Shown piece after piece: positions 30,795-42,700 of a stretch of DNA of 64,000 bases (its first letter is position 1; each line of letters begins with the position of its first letter). Source of the DNA: Stomoxys calcitrans (taxonomy: Eukaryota; Arthropoda; Insecta; Diptera; Muscidae); NCBI RefSeq assembly GCF_963082655.1, contig NC_081553.1, positions 229,884,254 through 229,948,253 on the forward strand, read 5' to 3'. The notes beneath the pieces were generated by a model, which saw only the letters and a list, made by a program, of their open reading frames with translations, ran no database searches and had not been told where the DNA came from. The position numbers were made by a program, and so were the translations under genes.

Positions 30795-31200
30795 GATGGC
30801 TTCGAACGCCAAGACAGCGGCAATGGCTCTCGCCGTTGCTCCGCGTGTCCAGGTTCGAATCCTGGCCGGGTCTTGCCGAACCTTTCATTCCTCAAGTTGT
30901 TTGCCTGTTAGGGCGAGATCATTAAAATTTACAATTTTTGTTTGTTTCTCTTTCGAGACGAGCTCAATGATCGGAGATGCAAATGGAAAAGGAAAGCCAA
31001 AGATAGCAACACACATCTCTGATCATTGAGCTCGTCTCGAAGGAGAAACAAACAAAAATTGTAAAATTTAATGATCTCGCCCTAACAGGCAAATAACATG
31101 AGGAATGAAAAGTTCGGCAGAACCCGGTCAGGATTCGAACCTGGGCACGCGGAGCAACGGCGAGAGCCATTGCCGTTGTCTAGGCGTTCGATGATATCAA
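30795..31200. repeat. inverted pair of tRNA-like SINE copies (large hairpin)
   Basis: 30795-30980 reads GACAGCGGCAATGGCTCTCG, B box GGTTCGAATCC, GCCTGTTAGGGCGAGATCAT and TTTCGAGACGAGCTCAATGA. 31018-31200 is its reverse complement with modest divergence. The arms are ~185 bp with a ~40-bp loop, so a transcript could fold into a long duplex. The two overlapping ORFs here translate the same repeat and are not genes. Confidence 0.85.
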
Positions 31201-32045
31201 TACAATGTTAAAATAATGATTTTTTTCTATTATTACAAATAAGTGCTTATTCTTAAGCTTCATCGAATGTGGTATGTAATGACATTTGTACTACCAGTAA
31301 CACATATGGTATTCCTCTTGATAACTCGTTATATTTTAGCAGCTAGTAAATCTAAGGATAATGAGTTATCCATTATTTTACATGCCAAAAATAATGACAT
31401 GTACTTACCAAATGTTAGCTGGGTGGATTTTGCAATAAATATACAATTCTTTCGATTAAAGCGAGCTCTTATTTCATCAAAGATAGACGTAAATGCACAT
31501 GTCTATGAAAAAAAGTACAATACATATGAGTATATATGACGAATAGAGCGCGTTCTCAAAATTTGACAGCAAATGTCAAGTTTACAAGTATCGGCAATTA
31601 TTTTATTTTTCTTCAAAGCAAGCGGCTCTGCCGAAAAAATTAAACAAATCAAATTTACAGCAAAAAGAAAAGAAATAAAAGAAAGAAAGATACACATATT
31701 AGAAGCTTAGACTGCCGAAACCTTACATACGTGCATTACACCATAGTTTCTTTTACGGAAAAGGAAATAATGGATATATAGAGAATGCAAACGACTCAAG
31801 CTGCAGGCCATTGAGAGCAGTATTCTCTTGCGGGATGTTCTTAGATAATTCTCATTTTTCTATATTCACAAGCGCCACCAACCAGTCTATGTGCGAAGTT
31901 CAAATTCTTTACATATGATTTATCTATGTCGAACATTCTACTATCGGATTATTTTTAATGAGTTATGTTTTTCGGTGTTGGCAGCACTGTTTGATAAACG
32001 TCATCTGTGGAAGTGATAAGTGTTCAGTATACTCTGCCCTTTCAT
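31201..32045. other. intergenic, nothing firmly recognised
   Basis: A 98-codon + frame at 31243-31539 has no recognised domain and no clear coding bias. No repeat shared with the window. Confidence 0.4.
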
Positions 32046-32400
32046 CATCGAGAAACTTACAAACCTGAAACAACTTCAAATCGTAGAATTTTTTTATTAT
32101 ATTCGTGCAAGATTTAACAAAAAATTCTGTTTAGCGAAGAGATTCATTTCTGGCTAAATGGGTAGGTAAACAAGCAAAACGAGGTGAAAAAACAGCTAAA
32201 TGGAAATACCAGAGTTTCCTCTGCATTCCGAAAAAACCATAGTGGTGTGGTTTATGAGCTGGTGGCATAATCGATTAATTTTTCTTCAAAGACGACCGTG
32301 GAAGAAACGTAACAGTCAGCGGCGAACGATATCGATACATGATACGCTAAGGATAAATTTGATATTGAAGGATAAATTTGGTTATTTTTCTGTGAGTTGG
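32046..32400 (+). pseudogene. Tc1/mariner-superfamily transposase relic with internal deletion
   Basis: Translated across frames: QLQIVEFFYYIRARFNKKF (near 32070-32125) resembles the N-terminal helix-turn-helix. It is fused to SEEIHFWLNG..VNKQN (32137-32180), then TVVW and AGGIID (32240-32280), FFKDDRGRNVTVSGERY (32283-32335). The second block is the region around the second catalytic Asp and the strand after it. Stops and frameshifts are present. Confidence 0.55.
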
Positions 32401-32514
32401 TGAAGGTCATGTGGACTTGACAGCCAAGATGTCATTAAAGTATTATAAATTAAAATTCATCTATATAACTTCCAACAGATGCACAGAATCATGTGAATAC
32501 CATGAAAGTATTGT

Positions 32515-32860
32515 AATTTTGTAGACAAAAAATCTGTCATTACACAAAAACACATGTATTGGGAAAAATACAGCTAACAGACATGGTGTCGAGCGTGGTT
32601 AATGTGGTATTTATATCATAGAGGCGGTTTGGCAATAAATTCGGTATAAGTACAACATACCAACGCACTGCCCACGTACACATCTAATGGCCGATGCGTA
32701 ATTCTAACCAAATTACGAAACGCGTCCCATAGTGTTTGGTGTGTTTTGCGATCTCTGGGTTTTCCATTTGCAAAGAAAATCTCCGATCATTGAGCTCGTC
32801 TCGAAAGAGAAACAAACAAAATTTGTAAAATTAAATGATTTTCGCCCTAACAGGTAAAAA
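32515..32860 (-). repeat. repeat family X, reverse copy
   Basis: Reverse complement of 56365-56705: shares TCATTGAGCTCGTCTCGAAA, AACGCGTCCCATAGTG, AGCGTGGTTAATGTGGTATT and CACATGTATTGGGAAA. It ends with TAAATGATTTTCGCCCTAAC, which also ends the SINE-like pair at 30795. Confidence 0.7.
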
Positions 32861-33705
32861 ACTAGAAAATAAAGTTGCCAACATTCGGTGTTTGCTAAGT
32901 CTCGCCTTTCAGCGTTTTTTTTTTGCGTTCATTCTTCATAGTTAATTCTGTTCACTACCAAACTCACTTTACCACCAAGAATCAGTCTCACTCTTATCAA
33001 TGAGATATCAGCATTTTTTTGTTATCGAATAGTATGCCCTTCTTTAGTAGGACATTAAAAAGATGCTCAATTGGCTGTCTTCTAGTCGTTTGGTATTAAA
33101 TGGCTCGAAATGTTCGTTCCGCATTTTATTTGATATTTGAGTGTCGTTTCAAATCATTCACCGATGTCTAGAGTCAAATTAAGGCGATAACCCATCGGCT
33201 TCTGCTGCCATACTATTATTTAGAAAGTTTGCCCCTACCTCAAGCTCAGTTTTGCTCATAGTATGTACCCAATTCCTTACTATTATGTATTGTAGAACGG
33301 TTGCTCCCCACCCCTCTTACGTTTTATCGGAGTAATAAAGCTATAAAGGCCTGTTCCGGTTTCCGAAAACGCAAAACGAAGGATTTTCTTAGCCACATAT
33401 CTTGCAAACCTTGCCATATCTATGCTGGAATGTATATTATCATCAAATTTCTATATAGTAAGAGGAACCTCAACTGATATCAAAACATAAAAGAAGAATA
33501 CCTAAAAAAATATAGGCAAACAATTTTTTTTCCTTCTTCAAATTCGAAAACTGAAACGGGCCTGATGGTTTAAAATATCTTAATTTACAAAAAAGTTATA
33601 ACAAATTTTTATGTATATATTTATTTTGTTTATTAAACGCATCAAAAATATTACAGTCTAGCTAGTTATTTAATACTAATTATTATCTATTAAATTCAAA
33701 TGAGA
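32861..33705. other. intergenic space and probable meckelin 3'UTR
   Basis: No repeat or ORF. On the minus strand AATAAA-type signals (TTTATT on + at 33619-33624, TTTATTAAA at 33630) lie ~80 bp beyond the meckelin stop and could end its transcript. Confidence 0.45.
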
Positions 33706-33786
33706 TTACATTAGAAATCGTTTATCTATTAAGGTCTTAGTGGATAAATTCTCCATAACTGCACCAACAAATATCCATTGGACAAT
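33706..33786 (-). CDS. Tmem67: meckelin exon 9 (C-terminus)
   Basis: Acceptor ATTTTCAG, then IVQWIFVGAVMENLSTKTLI, DKRFLM and TAA at 33708-33706. The ending matches the conserved meckelin C-terminus (human ...ASKTLVDQRFLI). Too short to stand out as an ORF and 3.2 kb from exon 8, so easily missed. Confidence 0.9.
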   Translation of the reverse strand: MVQWIFVGAVMENLSTKTLIDKRFLM

Positions 33787-36700
33787 CTGAAAATATTCAA
33801 TTATATGTAAGTTACTATTTTTTTATATTGAAGAATTTTGATTTTGAAATATAGCAAAATTAGATAATAACAAGTAAAAGTGCGTTAAGTTCGTCCGGGC
33901 CGAATTTTACATTCCCATGATCGCATTTGTCAAGTTCTTTGCATGGTAATGGGAGATCATAAAAAGAAATTCCCACTATATTTTTTATATGCTTGGATAA
34001 GAATTGTGCCCTCCAGATGCTCAAGAAGTATATTCGGGAGATTGGTTAACGAGGGTTGCCTTTTATATTTCGGGATTATAGAACACAAAAACAAATATAA
34101 ATCATCGAAAATCGATTTATTGTTTTCAAAATATTCCCCACTAAGATCTATACACTTTTGCATGCGTTTGAACCATTTCTCGAAGCAACCGTACGAGAAT
34201 AAAAAGAAGTCATTCGGTGCCAAGTCAGGACTATACGGCGGATGAGTCATATAATCGATGTTTTGAGTGCTCAAAAATGTTTCATATTTTTGGAACATTT
34301 CGTTCGACCAATCGACACGAGCCTTTTTTTGAGCGATTGACAAATTGTGTGGGATGCAACGCGAACAAATTTTTTTGACGGTCAAATGTTCATGCAATAT
34401 TAAATGTATGCTGGTACCACTAATGTCTAAGGTTGTGTCAATCTCACGATAGGTGACATGACGATCTTGCAATATTAATAGGCCCACAGCATCAATGGTA
34501 TTTGGAACAACTGATTTTGGACGACCTTCACGAAATTCGTCTTGGAATGAACTGGCCCTTGATGGAGCTTCATCGCCAAAAATTTAATTAAGTTCATCGA
34601 TGCACTGTTGTTGAATTAATCCACGTCGAAAGTTGTAAAAAACAATCGCACGAAAATTTTCACAATTTCCATTTTTTGGGCGAGATGAATCTGTACTGTT
34701 ACTGTAAACGACACAAATAGCGCTCGTATGTCAAAACGTTCTGAGTACGTATAACCTCAGAAATGTCAAGCTTTACGATTGAGCTGTCGGTTGACAGATG
34801 GAAACACAAGGGTTGTCTAATCCCGAAATATAAAAGGCGGCCCTCGTATACGAGTATGTGAGCTAAAACTGGTTTCGAACCATAGTATGTCATAAGTAAA
34901 GTCATTGTGCAAAATTTCAGCCAAATCGGATAAGAATTGCGCTCTTAGAGTTGGAGGCCACCATAGCGTAGAAGTTATCATGTCCAGCTATGATGCTGAA
35001 CGCCTGAGTTCGAATCCTGGCGAGACCATATTGGAAGAATTTTTCAGCGATGGTAATCCCCTCCTTATGCTGGTGGCATTTGTCAGATACCTTGCCAAGT
35101 AAAAATTTCGCGGCACGCCATTCAGACTTGGCTATAAAAAGGTGGTCCATATTATTAAGCTTTAAACTTGAATCGGACAGCACTCAATGATATGTATGTG
35201 AGAAGTTTGCCTCTGTTCCTTAATTGAATGTTCATGGGTAAATTTGCCTTTGCAGAGGCTCAAGTATATTCGGGAGACCGGTTTATATGGGAGCTAAATT
35301 AGGATTTGGACCGATTTAGACCATACTCAATACAACTGTTGAAGGTCATAGGAAACTACAACGCGCCAAATTTCAGGTAATTCGAACTATATTTGGGATA
35401 TCGGTTTATATGGGAGTTATATCAAGTTTTTGACCTATTCGGACCATACATAGTACAACTATTGAAGGTCATAGGAAACTACAACGCGCAAAATTTCAAG
35501 CAATTTGTATAAGATTTGCTACCTTAGGAGGCAGATCGGGAGAACGGTTTATATGGAAACTAAATCAGGATTTGGACCGATTCAGACCATACTTAGTACA
35601 ACTATTGAAGGTCATACGAAACTACAACGCGCTAAATTTCAGGCAATTCGTATAAGATTTGCTCTCTCAGGAGTATCAAGAAGTATATTAGGGAGATCGG
35701 TTTATATGAGAGCTATATCAGGTTTTTGACCAATTTGGACCATACTCAGTGCATCTGTTTGAGGTCAAAGGAAAACTCATTGTGCAAAATTTCAGCCAAG
35801 CCGCCTTCTAGAGGCTCAAGAAGCATATTTATGATATCGGTTTATAAGAGAGCTATATCTGAACATGCACCGATTTGACCCATTTACAGTCCCAACCGAC
35901 CTACATTAATAGGAAGTATTTATGCTGAATTTCATGCGCCTAGCTTTACTCCTTCGAAAGTTAGCGTGCTTTCGACAGACGGACAGACATGGCTTAATCG
36001 ACTTAAAATGTCATGACGTTCAAGAATATACATATATACTTTATGGTGTCTTAAGCAGAGTTTACATGGCCCATCATGATCGTACTCATCGTGTGTTCGT
36101 GTTGATTACAGCTTTTGCCTCAAACGGTACATAGATTTTTCCTTTCCTTTGATTATATAAATTAATTTTTCATACTTTACTTCTCATTTCTTAACCTTAT
36201 TTGTCACAGAACGTGTTTTTCGATATTTTTTCAATTAATGATTTGACACATTTCTTTGTAAACGGTAATCGATAGAATCCCGTCTATCGATTACCGTTTA
36301 CCGAAAAAAAACAAATGATTTTGATTTTTCAGCCATGACTGATGGTTATGTGTACATACATACAATAAACATACATCAGATGTGCCATGTAAACTCAGCA
36401 TTAGACATATATTTCGAGGTGTTTCAAACGGAATTAAGAAGTTTGTATGCCCCCCTCCTTTGGTGGGAGTATAAAATCGACAATCTAACTAACATATGTA
36501 TGTAAATAAAGAATAAATTGAGAGAAGTCTTTTTAAAAATGTTAACATTAAATGATTGGATTTAATGTAAAGTTGGAAGCTATAGATATAATAATTTGAA
36601 AATATTAACAACAATGAGAAACTTCAACTCGATTATTTAATTGGTTTCATTTGCATAAAATTTTGCTAAAGTTTCCTACAAAATTTTGTCATAATAAAGC

Positions 36701-39700
36701 TCCACAATGCATTTTAAAGCCAAATTTTCGTAGAAAGTTATTCAAAATTTTATTCGCCCTCAAAAATTTCTAAAATTGTGTTTGTTAAAAAATCAAAAAT
36801 TGTTTATTCCAACAAGTAATTCGCCAGCTAGTTTTTTTTTCTATGCCAAAAACCTTTTTAATGGTTTTTATAGAGTATGTACAATATTTCTGATTTCATT
36901 AAATAAAATGATTTATAAAAATTCCTTTTGTATGAATAATTTTCCCAAATCTTATCCATATCAAATATTTTTCATTCTAGAACATTTCTAGTTTTTGGTT
37001 TAGTCTTACTCACCTTATTAAATAAATAGACCGCAATAACTGTGGCCAATAAAGAATTGCACATTAAATACACAGCGAGAAATAACAGAAATTGTAAAAT
37101 GAATATCTGCAATTCATTGCCGTAGAGAAACATTTCGCCAAAAGAATAACAATTATCGATGTAAAATGTTCCTTTATCTAAAATAGATTAAAATAAATGT
37201 TGATTACGAAACAGCTCAATTTGAAATGGGGATAAATGTGACTACTTACTATCCGTTAAATAATTCTCGAATTCACAATTAAAAAGGGATTCCACAAAAG
37301 TTTTCTCCTTTATAATATAGTCCATGTCTTTTATACCCTGCGGAAATGGTAAAACATAGTCAAAGAGTGCTAATTTATCAAAAGTATGTTTGTGTTCATT
37401 GTAGATGGCATTGCATGACATGGGATAATAAAAAACAAGTAAAAATGTGTTAAGTTCGGCACGGCCGAATTCAAATATGGTTTGAATCGGTCTATAGCTT
37501 GATACAGCTCCCCTATAAACCGATCTCCCTATTTTACTCATTGAGCCCATAAAAAGCGCAATTCTTATTCGATTTAGCTCCACAGTGACTTCTACTATGG
37601 TCTCCAACATTCAATTCAATTATGGTTCGAATCGGACCATAACTTGATATAGCTCCAATAGCATAGCAATTATTTTCCTTTATCCTTTGTTTACCTAAAA
37701 AGGTATACCGGGAAAAGAACTCGACAAATGCGATCTATGGTGTAGGGTATATAAGATTCGGCCTCGGCGAACTTAGCACGCGTTTACTTGTTTTTTAATT
37801 CATTACGATTTTATTATCAATTAAATTTTTAATTGAAAAATTTGTATCGATTTTTTTCAGTGTATGATTAAAAATTAGGAAATTTGTTCCCTAGAATCCC
37901 TAATAGGAATATCCCTTTAAGGATAATATCGCGGCTTGATAATTGTGTTCAAACACCATCTCTGAAATATTCAGTGTTCCGCTATTTCATCATGCAGACA
38001 CTCATAAACGAGCAATGGTTGGAAATCTTTGACCTTTATTATCAAACTACGCTAAAAAATTAACCTTTTACTTACATGATCAATAAAAGCACAGAAGAAA
38101 CGATTAACACTGGTATAAGCTATCGATGTCTTCTCCATTGAACCCTCCACAGTGTTGACTTCTTTTTGAAAGTTAGCTGTTCCGGCGCCACCACCAAACG
38201 ATCGCTGATATGGTAATAGCAGCTTATCAAAATAATTGCTTAAATTTTTTGGCGGCATTATAGTATAGCACTGATCCGTGTCACTTAGCAAGCCTCGACG
38301 ACCACTTATGCTATGGGTCTCACGCTGCAACTGCATCAGCATTGTGGTCATATCGGAATCAGCAAATCCATGTGGTGATCGACCATGTATGTAATAGCCA
38401 TAGGAGGGCTCTACCAAAGCAAACACCGAGATATTGGCCAAGGAACAGTGATCGGTGTACTTTTTAAGCGGATTGCCCCATATGCGTATCAAAAGTAGCA
38501 TCTTCAGTAAATACTGGCTGACATAGACAGCCAAGTAGATCAAAGAGACAAAGAATATCTCCAGAGTTATGTCCTTTTCAGCCTTGGCCAAAATATTGAA
38601 AAACTGCAAATAAGTGTGGAAATGAGATATTTAAGAGTCGATTTTCTTTATCTGTCATCTACCTTTACCACCACATAGGTGATTACGCATTGCAATAAGG
38701 TTGAGGTTTTTTGTTTGCCACTTAAACGTAACCACTCGTTGGCCAGAAAAATGCTACGCCATGCCGAAACATTGGAGTCGCTGATGTAGGTGCGCACGCT
38801 GGAGCAAACGGAAGACGTTTCAAGATTATTTTTCACATTGAAGTGATTTGTGTCGCCGCATCGAGGTCTCTCCCAGTCAATGAAGAAGATGTTGAAATGC
38901 GATAAACGCCAAAAGTAAATGCTAACGAAAATCAACTGAAAAATGTAAAGAAGTGTCAGTGAAATCACGCACCCATATCCATACTTCAAGAGTGTCATAA
39001 CTAAAAAAAGAAAAATGGTACTTCGATTCTCCCTGAATTTAAGGAAGAGAAAAAATCAAAAAAGTTTTTTGCAGAAAAAAGAGCGACATAATTTTCCAAA
39101 AACAATATAAATTAATGTTTTAATAACAAAGGTTAGGTAAGGTTTAAGTCGCAGTCTGCCATCAGACTCACTTAGACGTCCATTGTCCATCGTCCATTGT
39201 GATACCACAGGAACAGAAGAAGGATGATACCTTCTAGTTCCTATCGTTCTAAATCGCTTTAAAAAGCCCAATAACTTGCGAATGTTCACATCCACTTAAT
39301 TAGACAGGTTCTCCAAGAAATTATAATCTAAAGTCTCTTCTTCCTCGATGTCCTCACAACTCCTGCAAAAGTCGATACTGGCAACCTTCAGTCTCTCAGC
39401 ATGTTTTCCGATTAGACAGTGACCTGTCATGACGGACACAATGACTGAGACCGCTTTTCTAGCCAGTGACAGCAAAGCAGTAGATCTCTTCAAGTCTAGA
39501 TTAGGCCACATAGTTTTGGAATGCTCACAGCCCCCTTTTTGTGACCATCTATCATTCGTTGTCCTTTAGGACCTGATCCTGAAAACTTAGCTTACATGTC
39601 GCTAGAGGCAGTGTAAGGCATACCCACAGCTTGAATGTGTAAGGTAGTTCCTAGTCTCGCAAGCTCGCCCGCTTCATAATTCCCTGAGTAATCTCTGTGG

Positions 39701-42700
39701 CCCGGCACCCAAAACAGGTGAATTTTGAACTATTCCATCTCGTTGGGAGATCTGCGACAATCGAGGGCGGTTTTTGAGTTCAGAAATACTTTCTCCAGGG
39801 ATTTAATACCTGCCTGGCTGTCTGAAAAGATATTCATGCCAATCGTCGTAAAGACATTATATCTTAGCCATTCCACCACTTCCATAATTGCAAGGATCTC
39901 CGCTTGATATACACTGCAGTAGTCGGGAAACTTTTTCGATTTGACCAGTTCTAGATCTTCAGAGTAAACCCCAAAGCCCTCCTGGTCGTCTAGTTTGGAA
40001 CCATTCATATAGAAGTCTATGTAACCTCTATTACCATGGATATCGTAGTCCCAATCGGTTCTATTGGAATTAGGTTAGGTTAGAGGGTGCATATATTAAT
40101 CCGCCCCAAGCCACTATTGACATACACCTAAGCCAGTAATCGGCTTGTCGTGCGCTCTAAAAACTATAAAGTAACCTCTAAAAAGAAAATTTTAAGTAAG
40201 GAATTCCGTGCTATTTTCAAAATCCTTGTTTTCAATACCACTGCCCTAAGTTGGTTCATGTCTGGTATTGTGTCTCCACCTAAGTGCCGGTATCTGTTAG
40301 ACGCGAAAGCCGGGCAATGACAAAGGAAATCATCTCATCATCTTCCCCGCATGCCCTACACATGCTATCACTAGCCGCACCGATTTTACATAAATGTTTC
40401 CCGTTATGATACCAATAGCTATACTGACCTCCTTGCTTCCTTTCAGTAATAGCCTCGTCTTCTCATGATCTGGATCCCCCCACAGGATTTGCGCCGTCCT
40501 ACTTACCGTTTCGCTGTTCCACAGGATTGCATGCGCATTCGTTGCCCACGACCTTAACTCGGACTGCGTCGATCCGAAGGTCTTGGGGTTAGCCAAGTTT
40601 ATTGACGGCAGTCCTCTGGCCTTTACCGCCAAATCGCCTGCCCTTTCATTTCCCCTTACTCCGTTATGGCCCGGCACCCAAATGATGCGGATTTTGCCAT
40701 CCTCAGAGAAGGCGTTAATCTCCTTCTTACACTGCAGGACTGTTCATGACCTTACCGTCCTGGTTGTTATTGCCCTTATGGCCATTTTACTGTCCGTAAA
40801 AATGTTCACACTCGACATTAGCACCACACCACTTCACGCAATCCGTGATCGCCCGGATCTCCGCCTGCGTGACCGTATTATGGTCAGGCAGTCTAAAACA
40901 GATCTCAGTCCCTGGGTTCTCAATGTAAACCCCCAGGCCCACTCTGTCCCCTAGCATTGATCCATCCGTGTAACATGATATTCCAGGTGGCAATACTAGG
41001 GTTCCGTCAATCCAAGACTGTGTCGATGACAGCAGTGCCTCGCACTCGACTTCAAGGTTCATCTCAGGTATCCGATCGGAAACCTCTTCCCTTCCTTCCA
41101 AGTTTCCTATCGTTGCCTCAATCCAATTCTCCCATCGCCTTAAGTCTCATAGCTGCAGTGGCTGCCTCACACTTAATCTGTATGTCAACGGGTCGGATAT
41201 CTAGAATAGTCTCCAGTGCCCTAGTGGGCGTGGCCCTCATCGCTCCGCCTATGCCAGACAACAACTTGTTGTATGGTTTTTGTATTGCACTTTTTCTCCA
41301 TAGCAGTCCACCAAACTACTGAGGCGTAAGTAAGTATTGGTCTAATCACGCTCCTGTAGAGCCAGTGGACTATCCTCGGATTCAGTTTCCAAAACAATAT
41401 AAATAAAAGTTTTAATAACAACAAAACATTACACAAATTTTTGCGTGAAAATTTTTATAACAAAAAACAATACGAAGAGTTGTCCTTGTCCCAACGTCAA
41501 TTTCCTTACACTCAACGACATTTTGACCTTAATTAAAAAAATTTTGTCCTTAATAATAAGACTCAAAGTTAAATAGGATTTAAACGAAAGTTAACGAAAT
41601 GTTTCCAAAATCATTAAATTTCTTCATAATTTCCTATTAAATCAGCAACAAATCTGGTTATGACACTCTTGAAGAAAACGAGTCTTGCGAAGTTGTTCCC
41701 TAAAACCGCATAAAAGGCAATTTCATGGCCCAGCACCACTACTTACCTTCAAAACCAAAGCTGCATATATTATCAATTCCAAGGAGCGCTGATCTCTTAT
41801 CAGCGGCAATGTGAAATCCAGCGTCGATTGTGTGAGGTAAGTCAAAGAGTTAATGGTTATGCACAGGAGAAAACACAATAGGAATGCCAAGGCCATATAG
41901 GAAATCAAATGCAAAAGAAATTCTGTGAAATATGCAAAATGGCAAAAATCTTCATTGTCATTTGTGCCGGATGGACAACGTCTCTTGCGTGTATTTCTGG
42001 CCCTTACAAAGGCAACTATCAGTGCCAAAAGCAACAGCAGTGGCAAAGCAATTTCATTGACCAATTCAGCAGCATGAACTGTGTCCCGGGAAATGCGATC
42101 ATTGCTTATGATAAACTGAAATTTCAAAGGCATTTCCAGTGTGGTGTTATTTGTGAATTCGATGTGGCGATAGCGTAGTTTCAGCACCGGTATGGAAATG
42201 TGATTATCACTGTGAATATCATAGTGGAGCTGAATTTTCTCCACATAACGCAAAGAACGATAGAGTAAAAGCTTGTGTTCATCCTCATAGGCAGGAGAAA
42301 CTTTGGAGGATATTGAGCCATGGCGTGGATGAATTTCAATCATTTGGAAACGTTTCACCAGCTGCCAGTCTTCTTTTTGGGGACGCTGAAAGTCAAAAAG
42401 ATAAAATTGTTAATCAAAAAAAAATCATTGAACATAATGGGACATTTTTATTTATAAAACTCATGCCACTGTGCAATGTACTGTACCTAATCAATGAACA
42501 CAATAAGACAATACTGGCAATGTTTTGTGGCTTTGCTTCGTGTTTCTTTCACGTTACAAAAACCTACCTTATTTTCCAATGTTATATCCTCGATCAAAAT
42601 GGGTACCGAGTGTAGCAGCATTTGTTCCTTACCCTTCCTTGTGTAGTTTAAAAATAAACTCATAAATCGTTGATTGCCATACATTTTGGCCAAATCCAAA

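Larger units (their letters stand above)
33871..36475 (-). mobile_element. INE-1-like Helentron derivative in meckelin intron 8, hosting three insertions
   Basis: Reverse orientation: the tail comes first (AACAAGTAAAAGTGCGTTAA, GTCCGGGCCGAAT), then body units, then the head in reverse (GACAGACGGACAGACATGG, ATATATACTTTATGGTGTC, ATATTTCGAGGTGTTTC) ending GGTGGGAGTATA. It is split by a mariner-like element (34048), a SINE (34952) and a Harbinger-like MITE (36054). Without them the host element would be ~1.15 kb. Confidence 0.8.

Noticed and set aside
31243..31539. 98-codon ORF as a small gene
   Set aside because: No domain, no splice context, no codon bias and no neighbouring promoter or polyadenylation evidence that I can support.
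38936..39000. Acceptor at 39001 for meckelin exon 5, giving a longer exon
   Set aside because: It puts a stop in the phase inherited from exon 4; the acceptor ending at 38936 keeps phase and the spacing to FFIDWERP.
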